A stretch of DNA of 36,626 nt, from positions 1-36,626 of the IMG/VR virus record IMGVR_UViG_3300028498_000076, one strand, 5' to 3'. How positions within the stretch are numbered: position 1 is the first letter of the stretch; each line of letters begins with the position of its first letter. Of the stretch, positions 1 through 7,070 are shown piece by piece. The translations under genes were made by a program, and so were the position numbers. Under the pieces are notes generated by a model that saw nothing but the letters and a program-made list of their open reading frames with translations, searched no databases and was not told where the DNA came from. This DNA is from a virus.

Positions 1-222
1 TTAGCTATTCAAGAAACCTATGGCAAGGTCTAACAGTTCAGCAGCGTTGGCAGTATTGCAGTTTATACTAACCGTTTTACCCGCCGCATCAGTCAATGTA
101 ACGCTGGTCGATGGGTTAGGGTGGACATGGTTGCTAAGTAACGCGGCTATGTCCTTTTTTTGTGCCTGTAAATCCCTTGTATTACCCTGCTGGCTTGGCT
201 TTGGGAATGCTAAAGTCGTCAT
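1..222 (-). CDS. Small hypothetical protein next to the repressor
   Basis: This 73-aa protein is read leftward, on the same strand as the repressor gene. An AGGA Shine-Dalgarno sequence (minus strand) sits just before the ATG at 222. I recognise no domain. The N-terminal half is polar (AFPKPSQQ near residues 5-12). The C-terminal half looks like a short strand-helix unit (VTLTDAAGKTVSIN near 41-54, then AAELLDLAIGFL near 60-71). Its position between the repressor and the presumed left prophage end suggests a lysogenically expressed gene, possibly co-transcribed with the repressor across a 122-base gap. Function unknown. Confidence 0.55.
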   Translation of the reverse strand: MTTLAFPKPSQQGNTRDLQAQKKDIAALLSNHVHPNPSTSVTLTDAAGKTVSINCNTANAAELLDLAIGFLNS

Positions 223-302
223 ATCTTCCTGCTCCTGCTTGTTAGTGGCAGGGCTATCTTACGCGCTAGTCTGATTATCGACAATAGTGTTTTAAAACCA
301 AA

Positions 303-319
303 ACGACAATATATGTCGT
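303..319. repeat. Short inverted repeat between orphan gene and repressor
   Basis: ACGACA (303-308) and TGTCGT (314-319) form a perfect 6-bp inverted repeat around a 5-base AT spacer. It lies in the 122-base gap between two leftward genes, 26 bases beyond the repressor stop codon. It could be a weak hairpin or a protein site; no T-run follows it. I see nothing else in this gap. Confidence 0.3.
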
Positions 320-344
320 GCTACCAAAATGTTAATAAATCTAG

Positions 345-851
345 CTATACAGCAAGTTTAAGCATTGTAGTGATGCTTGTACCAGCATCTGGGTTCTTAC
401 ACAGCATGTCATAGATACTGACCACTAGTTCAGCCTTTTTGTCAGACTCCATTCGCTTGTTATGCTCTATCAAGTAGCTATCTACGATTGTCAGGGCTTC
501 TACCATTACTGTCATGTCAATACTACCGTCTACTGTATTTTGATCTTGCGCTACGGCCTTATCTGCCCTCGTACCGTTTGCTTGCGGCGCGTCAGTACTG
601 TATGGCTCACCAATTCCTTTATGTAACCAGTCGACGTTCACACCTGTGGCGTCGGCTATTTTTTTGGCTGTACCTTTATGAATACTGGTGCTGCCTTTAG
701 TCCAAATGCTATGGAAAGTAGATTTACTTATATCAACACGATTAGCAAATGAAAATGGGTATTGCTTTTCATCTTCAGTCATTAACTGGTAAAGCCGTTT
801 TTTGAGTGGCGTATCCAGTTCCATATTATTTTCGGTCAATTCGGAACTCAT
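345..851 (-). CDS. XRE-type phage repressor (Mu c-like role)
   Basis: This 168-aa regulator is divergent from the ner-A-B operon, the position of the Mu c repressor. Residues 12-62 form a helix-turn-helix: ANRVDISKSTFHSIW includes the turn and recognition helix, and GVNVDWLHKGIGEP is the segment that typically ends XRE/CI-type domains. A polar linker (about 66-92) leads to a helical tail (110-168) that probably mediates oligomerisation. I see no S24 peptidase motif, so control by LexA-like self-cleavage is unlikely. GGAG precedes the ATG at 851. Likely role: hold the lysogenic state by blocking the early promoter at the repeats in 921-976. The family is clear; its operator is inferred. Confidence 0.8.
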   Translation of the reverse strand: MSSELTENNMELDTPLKKRLYQLMTEDEKQYPFSFANRVDISKSTFHSIWTKGSTSIHKGTAKKIADATGVNVDWLHKGIGEPYSTDAPQANGTRADKAVAQDQNTVDGSIDMTVMVEALTIVDSYLIEHNKRMESDKKAELVVSIYDMLCKNPDAGTSITTMLKLAV

Positions 852-920
852 GCCAGACTCTCCTATTCAGTGCCATATTTATAAGTATTTGATATTAATA
901 ATGAAAATAAATTATCTTAA

Positions 921-976
921 AAATAGTTCAATTTATTTATTATGAACTATTTACATAGAACTATTTATGAACTATT
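921..976. promoter_or_regulatory. Repressor/Ner operator repeats
   Basis: Four copies of one motif sit in the divergent control region: AAATAGTTCA (921-930, inverted), TGAACTATTT (943-952), GAACTATTT (958-966) and TGAACTATT (968-976). The last two starts are about 10 bases apart, one helical turn. Two TCGAAC copies (996-1001 and 1008-1013) continue toward ner. The 203-base region 852-1054 is strongly AT-rich and holds no gene. By analogy with Mu these repeats are the probable operators for the repressor, for Ner, or for both. Confidence 0.6.
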
Positions 977-979
977 ATG

Positions 980-1007
980 TTTACAAGTTGATTTATCGAA
1001 CTCTAAA
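980..1007 (+). promoter_or_regulatory. Candidate early promoter for ner-A-B
   Basis: TTTACA at 980-985 (5 of 6 to the -35 consensus) is followed after 16 bases by TCTAAA at 1002-1007 (4 of 6 to the -10 consensus). The -35 lies just after the last GAACTATT repeat, and the -10 lies between two TCGAAC copies, so bound repressor could block it. The leader to ner would be about 40 bases. Assigned by eye only. Confidence 0.35.
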
Positions 1008-1054
1008 TCGAACCTAATAAAAATAAACCAGCTAAGCTGATTGGGGTCATTACT

Positions 1055-1372
1055 ATGTTGTGCTTTGAGCATTACCCGATTTTTGAACAGTGGGAACGTC
1101 TGCCTGATGGCAGCTGGCACGCTGAAGACATTAAGTCCGCTATCCGTAAGCGTGGCGTGACTTTAGCTGAGCTATGCGAGCAGATGGGCGTAGACAATCG
1201 CGCTGCTAGTAAAGCATTGGCTGAGCCATTTACTAAAGGCGAGTTAGCTATCGCTCAATACCTTGATGTGCCTGTACAGCTACTGTTCCCTACACGCTGG
1301 ACGGTAGACAAAAAGCGCGTTAGACCACGCTATGCCGCTAAATATACCACGATGGCGGAGCTATTGTCATGA
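1055..1372 (+). CDS. ner: Ner-like early transcriptional regulator
   Basis: This 105-aa DNA-binding protein is the first gene of the early operon. It has the Ner/Nlp signature: WHAEDIKSAIRKRGVTLAEL (residues 21-40), a helix-turn-helix across about 36-58, and a KGELAIAQYLDVPVQLLFPTRW segment (61-82) that corresponds to the conserved 'wPkGE..IA..L....iWPsRy' region of the family. In Mu, Ner turns down early and repressor transcription during lytic growth; the same is inferred here. The Mu protein is shorter, so about 15 N-terminal residues are extra. Its stop overlaps the transposase start by 4 bases (ATGA), indicating coupled translation. Confidence 0.8.
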   Translation: MLCFEHYPIFEQWERLPDGSWHAEDIKSAIRKRGVTLAELCEQMGVDNRAASKALAEPFTKGELAIAQYLDVPVQLLFPTRWTVDKKRVRPRYAAKYTTMAELLS

Positions 1373-3657
1373 AAAATCAGTTCACAATGACAGAAATTAT
1401 GAACTACGAACTATCTGGCTTGCCAAAATCGCGTCGCGGTATGGATAAGTACGCAGACAAAAATGGCTGGCAGTACGTAGAAGTTCCCAGCACTGGTCGT
1501 GGCGGTGTACGCCGTGAGTATGTTTTGCCTGATGCGTTATTTGAAGAGGTGAAGCTACAAGCGTTGGCAACACTCGCTGACGATGCGGACATTAGCGATG
1601 TGGCTCAAACCTCATCTACTGAACTGGCGGCCACCAATAATAATGTCGTTGCTAGCGCGGCAGTGCTTGCCGAATGGCAACGTAATTGCGCTATTGCTCG
1701 CATCGGAGTAGTGCGCTATGTACTGAAAACCGCTGAGCTGACGGGTAAAACTAAAGCGATAGAAGCATTTGCAAAAGCCAGTAAAGAGAAACGTTTAGAC
1801 GAGACGCTTATCGCAACTATTAAACGCGCCAATGCCAAAAGCGGCGGCAAGGATGGGCGCGGTAACGTGAGTCGTCGCACCTTGTTTGATTGGGTAAAAG
1901 CGTTTGAGACTAGCGAGGCGGATGCCAATGCCAGCGCTGTCGCATTACTAGCGCCAAAAGCTCGCACGACTGAAATACCGCCGTGGGCTGGAATACTGCT
2001 AAAACTATGGAGCGATCCTGCTAAGCCTGAGCTTGCCGAAGTCATGCGCCGTATTGAAACGGCTTACGCTGATAGTAATGTCGAGATGCCAAGCTACCAT
2101 CAGGCAAGATACTTTTTAGAAACGCATATCGGCAATGTCGAGCGTGAGCGGGGACGTATGGGCAGCCGTGAGATTAAAAATATCAAGCCGTTTGTACGCC
2201 GTGACGCCAGTGTTTTGTTGCCGTCTGATGTGTATACCGCTGATGGTCATACGTTCGATGCTGAGGTAGCACACCCTGATACTGGCAAGCCGTTTCGCCC
2301 TGAGATCACCACTGTATTGGATGTGCATACCAGAATGGTGGTGGGTTATAGCATTGATTTGGCAGAGTCTGGCCTTGCCGTACTGGACGCGATATCTAGC
2401 GCAGCAAGTGACTACGGTATACCAGCCATATTCTATGTGGACAACGGATCAGGCTATAAAAATACGATGATGAAAGATGAGTCGACGGGTCTTATGACAC
2501 GTATGGGTGTGGAGGTAAAACACTCTATCGCCTACAACTCACAAGCGCGCGGGACTATCGAGCGGGTGCATCAAACAATTTGGATACGGCTTGCCAAAAA
2601 ACTGCCTACCTATATAGGGGCAGATATGGATAGCCAAGCCAAGCAAGCCGTGTTTAAGAAAACACGCAAAGATATTAAGACGTTTGGTGAGTCAAAAGCA
2701 CTGATCGGCTGGAATGAGTTTTTGCAAATCGCAAGTGATGCAGTCATGGCTTATAACAATGAGCCACACACTGGTCTACCGCGCCGCTATAACCAAACAA
2801 CGGGACGCCGTGAGCATTTAACCCCGCAAAAAATGTGGGATGAACAGGTCGATGCTATGACCAAAGCTGGCACTGGATTGGTTGTCGTATCAGATGCTGA
2901 ACGCGACGACTTGTATCGACCTTACCTACAGCGCAAATGTCTGCGCGGTGAGATCAATTTGTTTAGTAATAAGTATTTCTCACACGATCTTGAGCAATAT
3001 CACGGCGAGACTATGCTGGTCGGTTATGACATTCATGACGGTAGCCGTGTATGGGTGCGCGATAACACACATCGCCTTATATGTATCGCTGAGTTTGAAG
3101 CAAATAAGAAAGGGTATTTTGCTCAATCTGCGCTGGGTGATGCGAGAGAAAAACGTGCTCAAGGTCAAGTGAAACGGGCGAAAGTGCATGTTGATGCGGC
3201 ACTTGAAAACATGCGACCGCACCGCGTATTAGAGCATGTACAGGATCAGATGATGCCAAGTGTTGATATTGAGCGTGCGCAAAACTTACTCAATGAGCGG
3301 TTGGCTAAAAATTCGGTCACAGTAGAAAGCAAAGGTACTGATGTGACCACTATGCAAGCCACGTTTGACAAGCTAAATAGCATCAATAATGAAAGCAAAG
3401 AGAAAAAAACTTTCGCATCGCCGCAAACGGTTGTCATACCACAGCCTAAAAGCAATACGGATATGACGCAAGATGAGAAGTTTGAACGGTGGCTTGGTCT
3501 GTATGAGAAAGTCAAAGCTGGTAATGAGCTGGATGCTGGTGACAAAGACTTTTACGAGCTATATCCAGAGTCGAAAATATTTGGAATAAAAATGAAGGCG
3601 TATCAAGCCGCTCATGAAGAGCAGTACGGTACTAAAGTGTTTTTTAAGTGGGGTTAG
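1369..3657 (+). CDS. A: Mu A-like DDE transposase
   Basis: This 762-aa transposase joins phage ends to target DNA for integration and replicative transposition. Residues about 5-60 resemble the Mu-type N-terminal DNA-binding domain (SGLPKSRRGMDKYADKNGW). The RNase H-fold core carries D292 (in YTADGHTFDAEV), D358 (in FYVDNGSGYKN) and E398 (in QARGTIERVHQ), the expected acidic triad. A beta-barrel-like Mu C domain follows (about 500-590), then a charged helical tail that in Mu contacts B and ClpX. It is about 100 residues longer than Mu A. It overlaps ner by 4 bases. A large perfect hairpin lies between it and B. Family assignment is secure. Confidence 0.95.
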   Translation: MKNQFTMTEIMNYELSGLPKSRRGMDKYADKNGWQYVEVPSTGRGGVRREYVLPDALFEEVKLQALATLADDADISDVAQTSSTELAATNNNVVASAAVLAEWQRNCAIARIGVVRYVLKTAELTGKTKAIEAFAKASKEKRLDETLIATIKRANAKSGGKDGRGNVSRRTLFDWVKAFETSEADANASAVALLAPKARTTEIPPWAGILLKLWSDPAKPELAEVMRRIETAYADSNVEMPSYHQARYFLETHIGNVERERGRMGSREIKNIKPFVRRDASVLLPSDVYTADGHTFDAEVAHPDTGKPFRPEITTVLDVHTRMVVGYSIDLAESGLAVLDAISSAASDYGIPAIFYVDNGSGYKNTMMKDESTGLMTRMGVEVKHSIAYNSQARGTIERVHQTIWIRLAKKLPTYIGADMDSQAKQAVFKKTRKDIKTFGESKALIGWNEFLQIASDAVMAYNNEPHTGLPRRYNQTTGRREHLTPQKMWDEQVDAMTKAGTGLVVVSDAERDDLYRPYLQRKCLRGEINLFSNKYFSHDLEQYHGETMLVGYDIHDGSRVWVRDNTHRLICIAEFEANKKGYFAQSALGDAREKRAQGQVKRAKVHVDAALENMRPHRVLEHVQDQMMPSVDIERAQNLLNERLAKNSVTVESKGTDVTTMQATFDKLNSINNESKEKKTFASPQTVVIPQPKSNTDMTQDEKFERWLGLYEKVKAGNELDAGDKDFYELYPESKIFGIKMKAYQAAHEEQYGTKVFFKWG

Positions 3658-3681
3658 CTACTTAGGTAGCCCTAAAAAGGT

Positions 3682-3709
3682 GGCGGTAGTCACTGCAATG
3701 ACTACCGCC
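3682..3709 (+). other. 11-bp perfect hairpin between A and B
   Basis: GGCGGTAGTCA (3682-3692) pairs perfectly with TGACTACCGCC (3699-3709) across a 6-base loop. It fills the 90-base gap between the transposase stop and the B start. No T-run follows, so it is unlikely to be a simple intrinsic terminator. It could stabilise mRNA ends, stall polymerase or be a processing site that sets the A:B ratio; these roles are inference. Confidence 0.7.
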
Positions 3710-3747
3710 TGATCAAGTACGCATACTCAATCATAGGAGATTAAATC

Positions 3748-4509
3748 ATGCGTGAAGTAATGAACAATGTCAATACGGCTATGGCTGTTGGGGTAGCGCA
3801 AGTCACGAATGTGGCGGTGTGCTTTGAAGCAATAGAGCGTATACAAAGCCGACATCCTAGCTTACCAGGAATCGGTGTGTTTTACGGTCGAAGCGGCGAC
3901 GGTAAGTCGTCTGCTGCCAGCTATATCGCCAATAAGCTAAATGCTTATTACGTACAGGCGACGAGCATTTGCACTAAAAAGAGCTTTTTGGAGTCGGTAC
4001 TGCGCGAGATGACCATTCCAGCTGCTAAAACAGCGGCAGAGATGCTCGGTCAAATTGCAGAGGAGTTAGCAAAATCAGGTCGCCCACTGATTATTGACGA
4101 AGCTGATCATCTTGTAAAAGGAAACAAGATTGAGATGATTCGCGACATTTATGAGTCATCACAGGGCACGATATTGATTATCGGGGAGGAGATGCTACCC
4201 AAAAAGCTTGAACGCTGGGAGCGCTTCCACGGTCGTGTGCATAGCTGGGTGCCCGCGCAGCCTGCCACGGCAAACGATGCTGCACTACTGGCAAAAGTTT
4301 ATGCGCCAAAAATCGCGATTGACGATCAGGTGCTCGAACAGCTTGTTGGTGCAGTACGTGGCTCAACACGCCGTACTTGCACGAACATTGAGATGCTGGG
4401 ACAGCGCGCGCTCGAATGCGGTATCCGCTCTGTGTCGATGAATGATCTTGAGCAACTGCTACCCAATGGCTTTATTACTGGTCAATCACCTAAACCACGC
4501 TCATTTTAA
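3748..4509 (+). CDS. B: Mu B-like AAA+ ATPase, target-selection protein
   Basis: This 253-aa ATPase delivers target DNA to the transposase and activates strand transfer in Mu. Walker A is GRSGDGKSS (residues 47-55). Walker B is PLIIDEADHL (113-122), with D117/E118. GTILIIGEE just downstream fits sensor 1. The C-terminal helical part (about 180-235) fits the Mu B C-terminal domain. Only about 43 residues precede the P-loop core. Mu B (312 aa) has an extra N-terminal helix-turn-helix domain, which appears to be absent here. GGAG lies 8 bases before the ATG. Confidence 0.9.
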   Translation: MREVMNNVNTAMAVGVAQVTNVAVCFEAIERIQSRHPSLPGIGVFYGRSGDGKSSAASYIANKLNAYYVQATSICTKKSFLESVLREMTIPAAKTAAEMLGQIAEELAKSGRPLIIDEADHLVKGNKIEMIRDIYESSQGTILIIGEEMLPKKLERWERFHGRVHSWVPAQPATANDAALLAKVYAPKIAIDDQVLEQLVGAVRGSTRRTCTNIEMLGQRALECGIRSVSMNDLEQLLPNGFITGQSPKPRSF

Positions 4510-4521
4510 AAGGAATATCTT

Positions 4522-5277
4522 ATGTGTTGTCGTTGTCAAAACTCACTCGAAAATGACTGTCAAAATGTTATGCAAAATACTGGTTTATCATCTAAGTTTT
4601 CTTACAAGCGTAACCCAATACTTGACGCCGCCAAGCTACCAGAGCAACCAGTACGTTCTTTTGAAGAGCAGGTGTGGGATGTTGCCCGCACTGCTCAATC
4701 AGAGTTTACAGTTCGTGATGTACGTAGTCAGGTCGGCGCAGAAATTACAACGGGACGTGTCAGAGCATGTCTTGAAAAATGGCAGCTAGCGGGACATATC
4801 GCGCGCACTGTCGATACTAGTAACCATCTACCCATCTATCTATATAAGGTTATCAAGGATTGTGGCCAGAAGCCGCCGCAAGTTGATAACAAAGGCCAAC
4901 TTAAAAAGCAAAGTACACAAGAGATCGTCTGGCGTACTGCTCGTATCTTAAAAAGATTTAATGCTCGTCAAATCATTGCGTCTGCAAACGATGGTGAGAC
5001 GATGCTTAATGAAAAAGCTGTGCGCTATTACCTGTTTCATCTACACGATGCGGGTTATCTCACTTGTCTCAATGCGGACGACAATCAAACGCTTGCGCAA
5101 TATGCCTTAACTGTTAATACAGGACCGAAAGCACCTGAAGTCCAGCGCGGCAAAAAAATCTATGACGGTAACTTAGGTATGGTTGTGTACGATCCCAAAA
5201 TACCCTTACCGCCCTCGCATCAAGCTGAAAAAAATAATTCTAGACAAGCTAAAAAGAAGGGGGCAGGTCATGTCTAA
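4522..5277 (+). CDS. Early protein with two similar winged-helix-like segments
   Basis: This 251-aa protein has no name I can assign. Two stretches resemble each other: residues about 48-93 (EEQVWDVAR... ending CLEKWQLAGHI) and 133-180 (QEIVWRTAR... ending YLFHLHDAGYL). Both read as three helices then a wing, as in tandem winged-helix DNA-binding domains of Mu-like early regions. The N-terminus is Cys-rich (C2, C3, C5, C13). The C-terminus is basic and disordered-looking. AAAGGA precedes the start. The stop overlaps the next start by 8 bases. A DNA-binding accessory role in replication or early regulation is plausible but not shown. Confidence 0.75.
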   Translation: MCCRCQNSLENDCQNVMQNTGLSSKFSYKRNPILDAAKLPEQPVRSFEEQVWDVARTAQSEFTVRDVRSQVGAEITTGRVRACLEKWQLAGHIARTVDTSNHLPIYLYKVIKDCGQKPPQVDNKGQLKKQSTQEIVWRTARILKRFNARQIIASANDGETMLNEKAVRYYLFHLHDAGYLTCLNADDNQTLAQYALTVNTGPKAPEVQRGKKIYDGNLGMVVYDPKIPLPPSHQAEKNNSRQAKKKGAGHV

Positions 5278-5536
5278 TGCTATCCAAACGAACGGTCAAT
5301 CACTGTTTGATGAAGTCAAAGCTAATGCAATCGCGCCAGACAAAACTGCTGCTCACTATCTGAGCCAAGAACGTCAACGCGCTGCTCTGACTCGCTTACC
5401 GAGTTTTGAGCAAGCAACCATGAATGATATGGAGCGTTTACGTAAAGAAGTCAGAAGCTTACATCGTTTAATCGTACTAGTGATGGTGATCTTACTGGCT
5501 ATTGCAATATTGGGAGGTGTGCTATGTCTACTATAG
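5270..5536 (+). CDS. Small single-pass membrane protein
   Basis: This 88-aa protein has its start chosen at 5270 because AAGAAGGGGG lies directly upstream. The frame is open further upstream, but that stretch lies inside the previous gene. Residues 1-65 are polar and helical; residues about 67-88 (LIVLVMVILLAIAILGGVLC) are one hydrophobic span at the very C-terminus, so it is probably tail-anchored with the N-terminus in the cytoplasm. It overlaps its neighbours on both sides (8 and 13 bases), so it belongs to the early operon. Function unknown. Confidence 0.7.
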   Translation: MSNAIQTNGQSLFDEVKANAIAPDKTAAHYLSQERQRAALTRLPSFEQATMNDMERLRKEVRSLHRLIVLVMVILLAIAILGGVLCLL

Positions 5537-5934
5537 AAACTACAACCATTGATACAGCTGCTGATGCTGACGTTCAAAACCCGCAAGACTGGAAACACTA
5601 TCCAGTGACGGCTACTAACTGGATCGATGCCTGTCACGAGGAAAAAGAAAAGCTCGGTATCTCGTACGCTGAAATAGCGCGCCGTATCAAATACGCGCGT
5701 CCAAGCTTGTCACTGGCACTCTCAGGTAACTATACGGGCAACACCAAGACCATCGCTGACGCGTATATCACCTATCGTACGCAGGTCTTATGTCCTTATG
5801 CTAGTGAGACAGTCGACCGTCAGTACTGCCGCAATCATGCCCTTACAGATGCGCCGACTCATAATCCTGCGGCTCTGCGCCACTGGCGCGCTTGTCAAGG
5901 CTGCGCGCATAAACCTGAAGGAGCATCATTATGA
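5524..5934 (+). CDS. HTH protein with a Cys-rich C-terminus
   Basis: This 136-aa protein has a helix-turn-helix at residues about 44-80 (ISYAEIARRIKYARPSLSLA, then SGNYTGNTKTIADAY). It resembles the compact HTH of Mu-like early proteins that act like Ner or Cro. The C-terminal 50 residues carry C90, C102, C124 and C127 (the last two as CQGC), possibly one zinc site. Its start lies 13 bases inside the preceding gene; its ATGA overlaps the next start. It probably binds DNA; the target is unknown. Confidence 0.7.
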   Translation: MSTIETTTIDTAADADVQNPQDWKHYPVTATNWIDACHEEKEKLGISYAEIARRIKYARPSLSLALSGNYTGNTKTIADAYITYRTQVLCPYASETVDRQYCRNHALTDAPTHNPAALRHWRACQGCAHKPEGASL

Positions 5935-6206
5935 CTGCACAACAACTAGACACTGCCTCTAATCAAGCGATTGCACAGGAGCTTGAGACGTTTGATTGGC
6001 ATAACCCTAAGGTTGCCTGCAAAGGCGCAAGGATTGAGCTGATAGTGATAGGTAACGCAAGTGCAGCATTAGCCGCTACTGACGAATGGGCGGCAAAACT
6101 GGCACATGGTGCAGCCCTTGACTCCATTGGTCTATCTGTAATGAGTGATGATCACCGTTGGAAAATAATTATTCAATTTAAGGAAGGTAGTCATGTCAAA
6201 AAATAA
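5931..6206 (+). CDS. Small hypothetical early protein
   Basis: This 91-aa soluble protein sits in the tightly packed early operon, overlapping the previous gene by 4 bases and the next by 14. It has one helical N-terminal half and two likely beta strands (ARIELIVIGN near 33-42, HRWKIIIQFK near 75-84), a small alpha-beta fold. I recognise no motif. GAAGGAG lies just upstream of the ATG. Real by spacing, Shine-Dalgarno sequence and codon use. Confidence 0.65.
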   Translation: MTAQQLDTASNQAIAQELETFDWHNPKVACKGARIELIVIGNASAALAATDEWAAKLAHGAALDSIGLSVMSDDHRWKIIIQFKEGSHVKK

Positions 6207-6480
6207 AAATAGTAAAACTTTAGGCGCTGTCATGGGCGGGCGTAGTGCGGATCAAATATCGCCAGACGAGGCCATGATCTTTGCGCTGGCGTCAAACATG
6301 ATGGCAATAGCGCTTGCGGATATACCCGATGCCAAAGAGCGTGTCATGCGCGCTCGGCATCAGCTACTACTTAGACAGTCAAATGTCACTATAGGTAAGA
6401 GACGACAAATAGAAGGTGTGGAGAGCTATGTGCTTGATGCTATTAAGCACATGCAAGCAAATACGCCAACTATTCACTAA
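6193..6480 (+). CDS. Small hypothetical early protein
   Basis: This 95-aa protein is mostly helical. It has a basic N-terminus (MSKNKNSK), then SPDEAMIFALASNMMAIALA (about 23-42) as a hydrophobic helix probably too mixed to be a membrane span, then a basic, Arg-rich segment (KERVMRARHQLLLRQ). GGAAGG precedes the start inside the end of the upstream gene. No known family recognised. Confidence 0.65.
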   Translation: MSKNKNSKTLGAVMGGRSADQISPDEAMIFALASNMMAIALADIPDAKERVMRARHQLLLRQSNVTIGKRRQIEGVESYVLDAIKHMQANTPTIH

Positions 6481-6501
6481 AATTAAAATAAAGGAAAAAT
6501 T

Positions 6502-7017
6502 ATGAAAGCTATTAAATTAAAAAGCCAAGCAAACGTATTTGTCTGTCAAAATAAAATGCAAGCAATGGAAGCGATCACGGAAGTGGGTAACAGTCAGCGC
6601 GAGATCACTCGCTTAGAGACGGAAATCAATGATATTACGGCAACTGCTATTGATGAGCGTAAAGACCGTATCGATGAGCTACGCGGTGTCATTGAGACGC
6701 TATCTCATGGCGTGCAAAGTTGGTGTGAGGTCAATCGTGACTTGCTATGCAAAAAAGGCAAGACGGTCAATCTAACGACTGGTGAGGTGTCGTGGCGTGT
6801 GCGTCCACCTAAGGTGAATCTGCGCGGCGTCGACAAGCTGCTGGAGATGCTGAAAGGTGATCGTAAGTTAAAGAAGTTTGTCCGAGTTAAGGAAGAGATC
6901 AATAAAGACGCTATCTTAGCTGATCCTAAAGCGGTGCAGGATATCAAAGGGATTAGCATCAGCTCAGGCATTGAGGATTTTGTTATCAAGCCGTTTGAAG
7001 TTGAGACTGGGGAGTAA
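6502..7017 (+). CDS. gam: Gam-like host-nuclease inhibitor / DNA end-binding protein
   Basis: This 171-aa protein matches Mu Gam (174 aa) in length, position and organisation. Mu Gam is a Ku-like dimer that coats linear double-stranded DNA ends and blocks exonucleases. Residues 20-75 form a long charged helix (QREITRLETEINDITATAID, then ERKDRIDELRGVIETL). Family-typical motifs follow: LLCKKGKTVNLTTGEVSWR (about 81-99), PPKVNLRGVDKLLEMLK, and INKDAILADP near 134-143. GGAAAAAT precedes the ATG. It is the last rightward gene before a strong hairpin terminator, so it probably closes the early operon. Confidence 0.92.
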   Translation: MKAIKLKSQANVFVCQNKMQAMEAITEVGNSQREITRLETEINDITATAIDERKDRIDELRGVIETLSHGVQSWCEVNRDLLCKKGKTVNLTTGEVSWRVRPPKVNLRGVDKLLEMLKGDRKLKKFVRVKEEINKDAILADPKAVQDIKGISISSGIEDFVIKPFEVETGE

Positions 7018-7035
7018 GTAAAGTAATTTAGAATT

Positions 7036-7067
7036 GAAAACAACCCACTTATTAGTGGGTTGTTTTG
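7036..7067. terminator. Bidirectional intrinsic terminator after gam
   Basis: AAAACAACCCACT (7037-7049) pairs with AGTGGGTTGTTTT (7054-7066) around the 4-base loop TATT. A- and T-tracts on the two sides let it end both the rightward early transcript and the leftward 653-aa cargo gene, whose stop lies at 7071. It marks the left edge of the cargo island. Confidence 0.85.
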
Positions 7068-7070
7068 TAT

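Noticed and set aside
3682-3709. Rho-independent terminator between A and B
   Set aside because: The stem is strong but is followed by mixed bases, not a T-run, and B needs early transcription; kept as a hairpin of unknown role.
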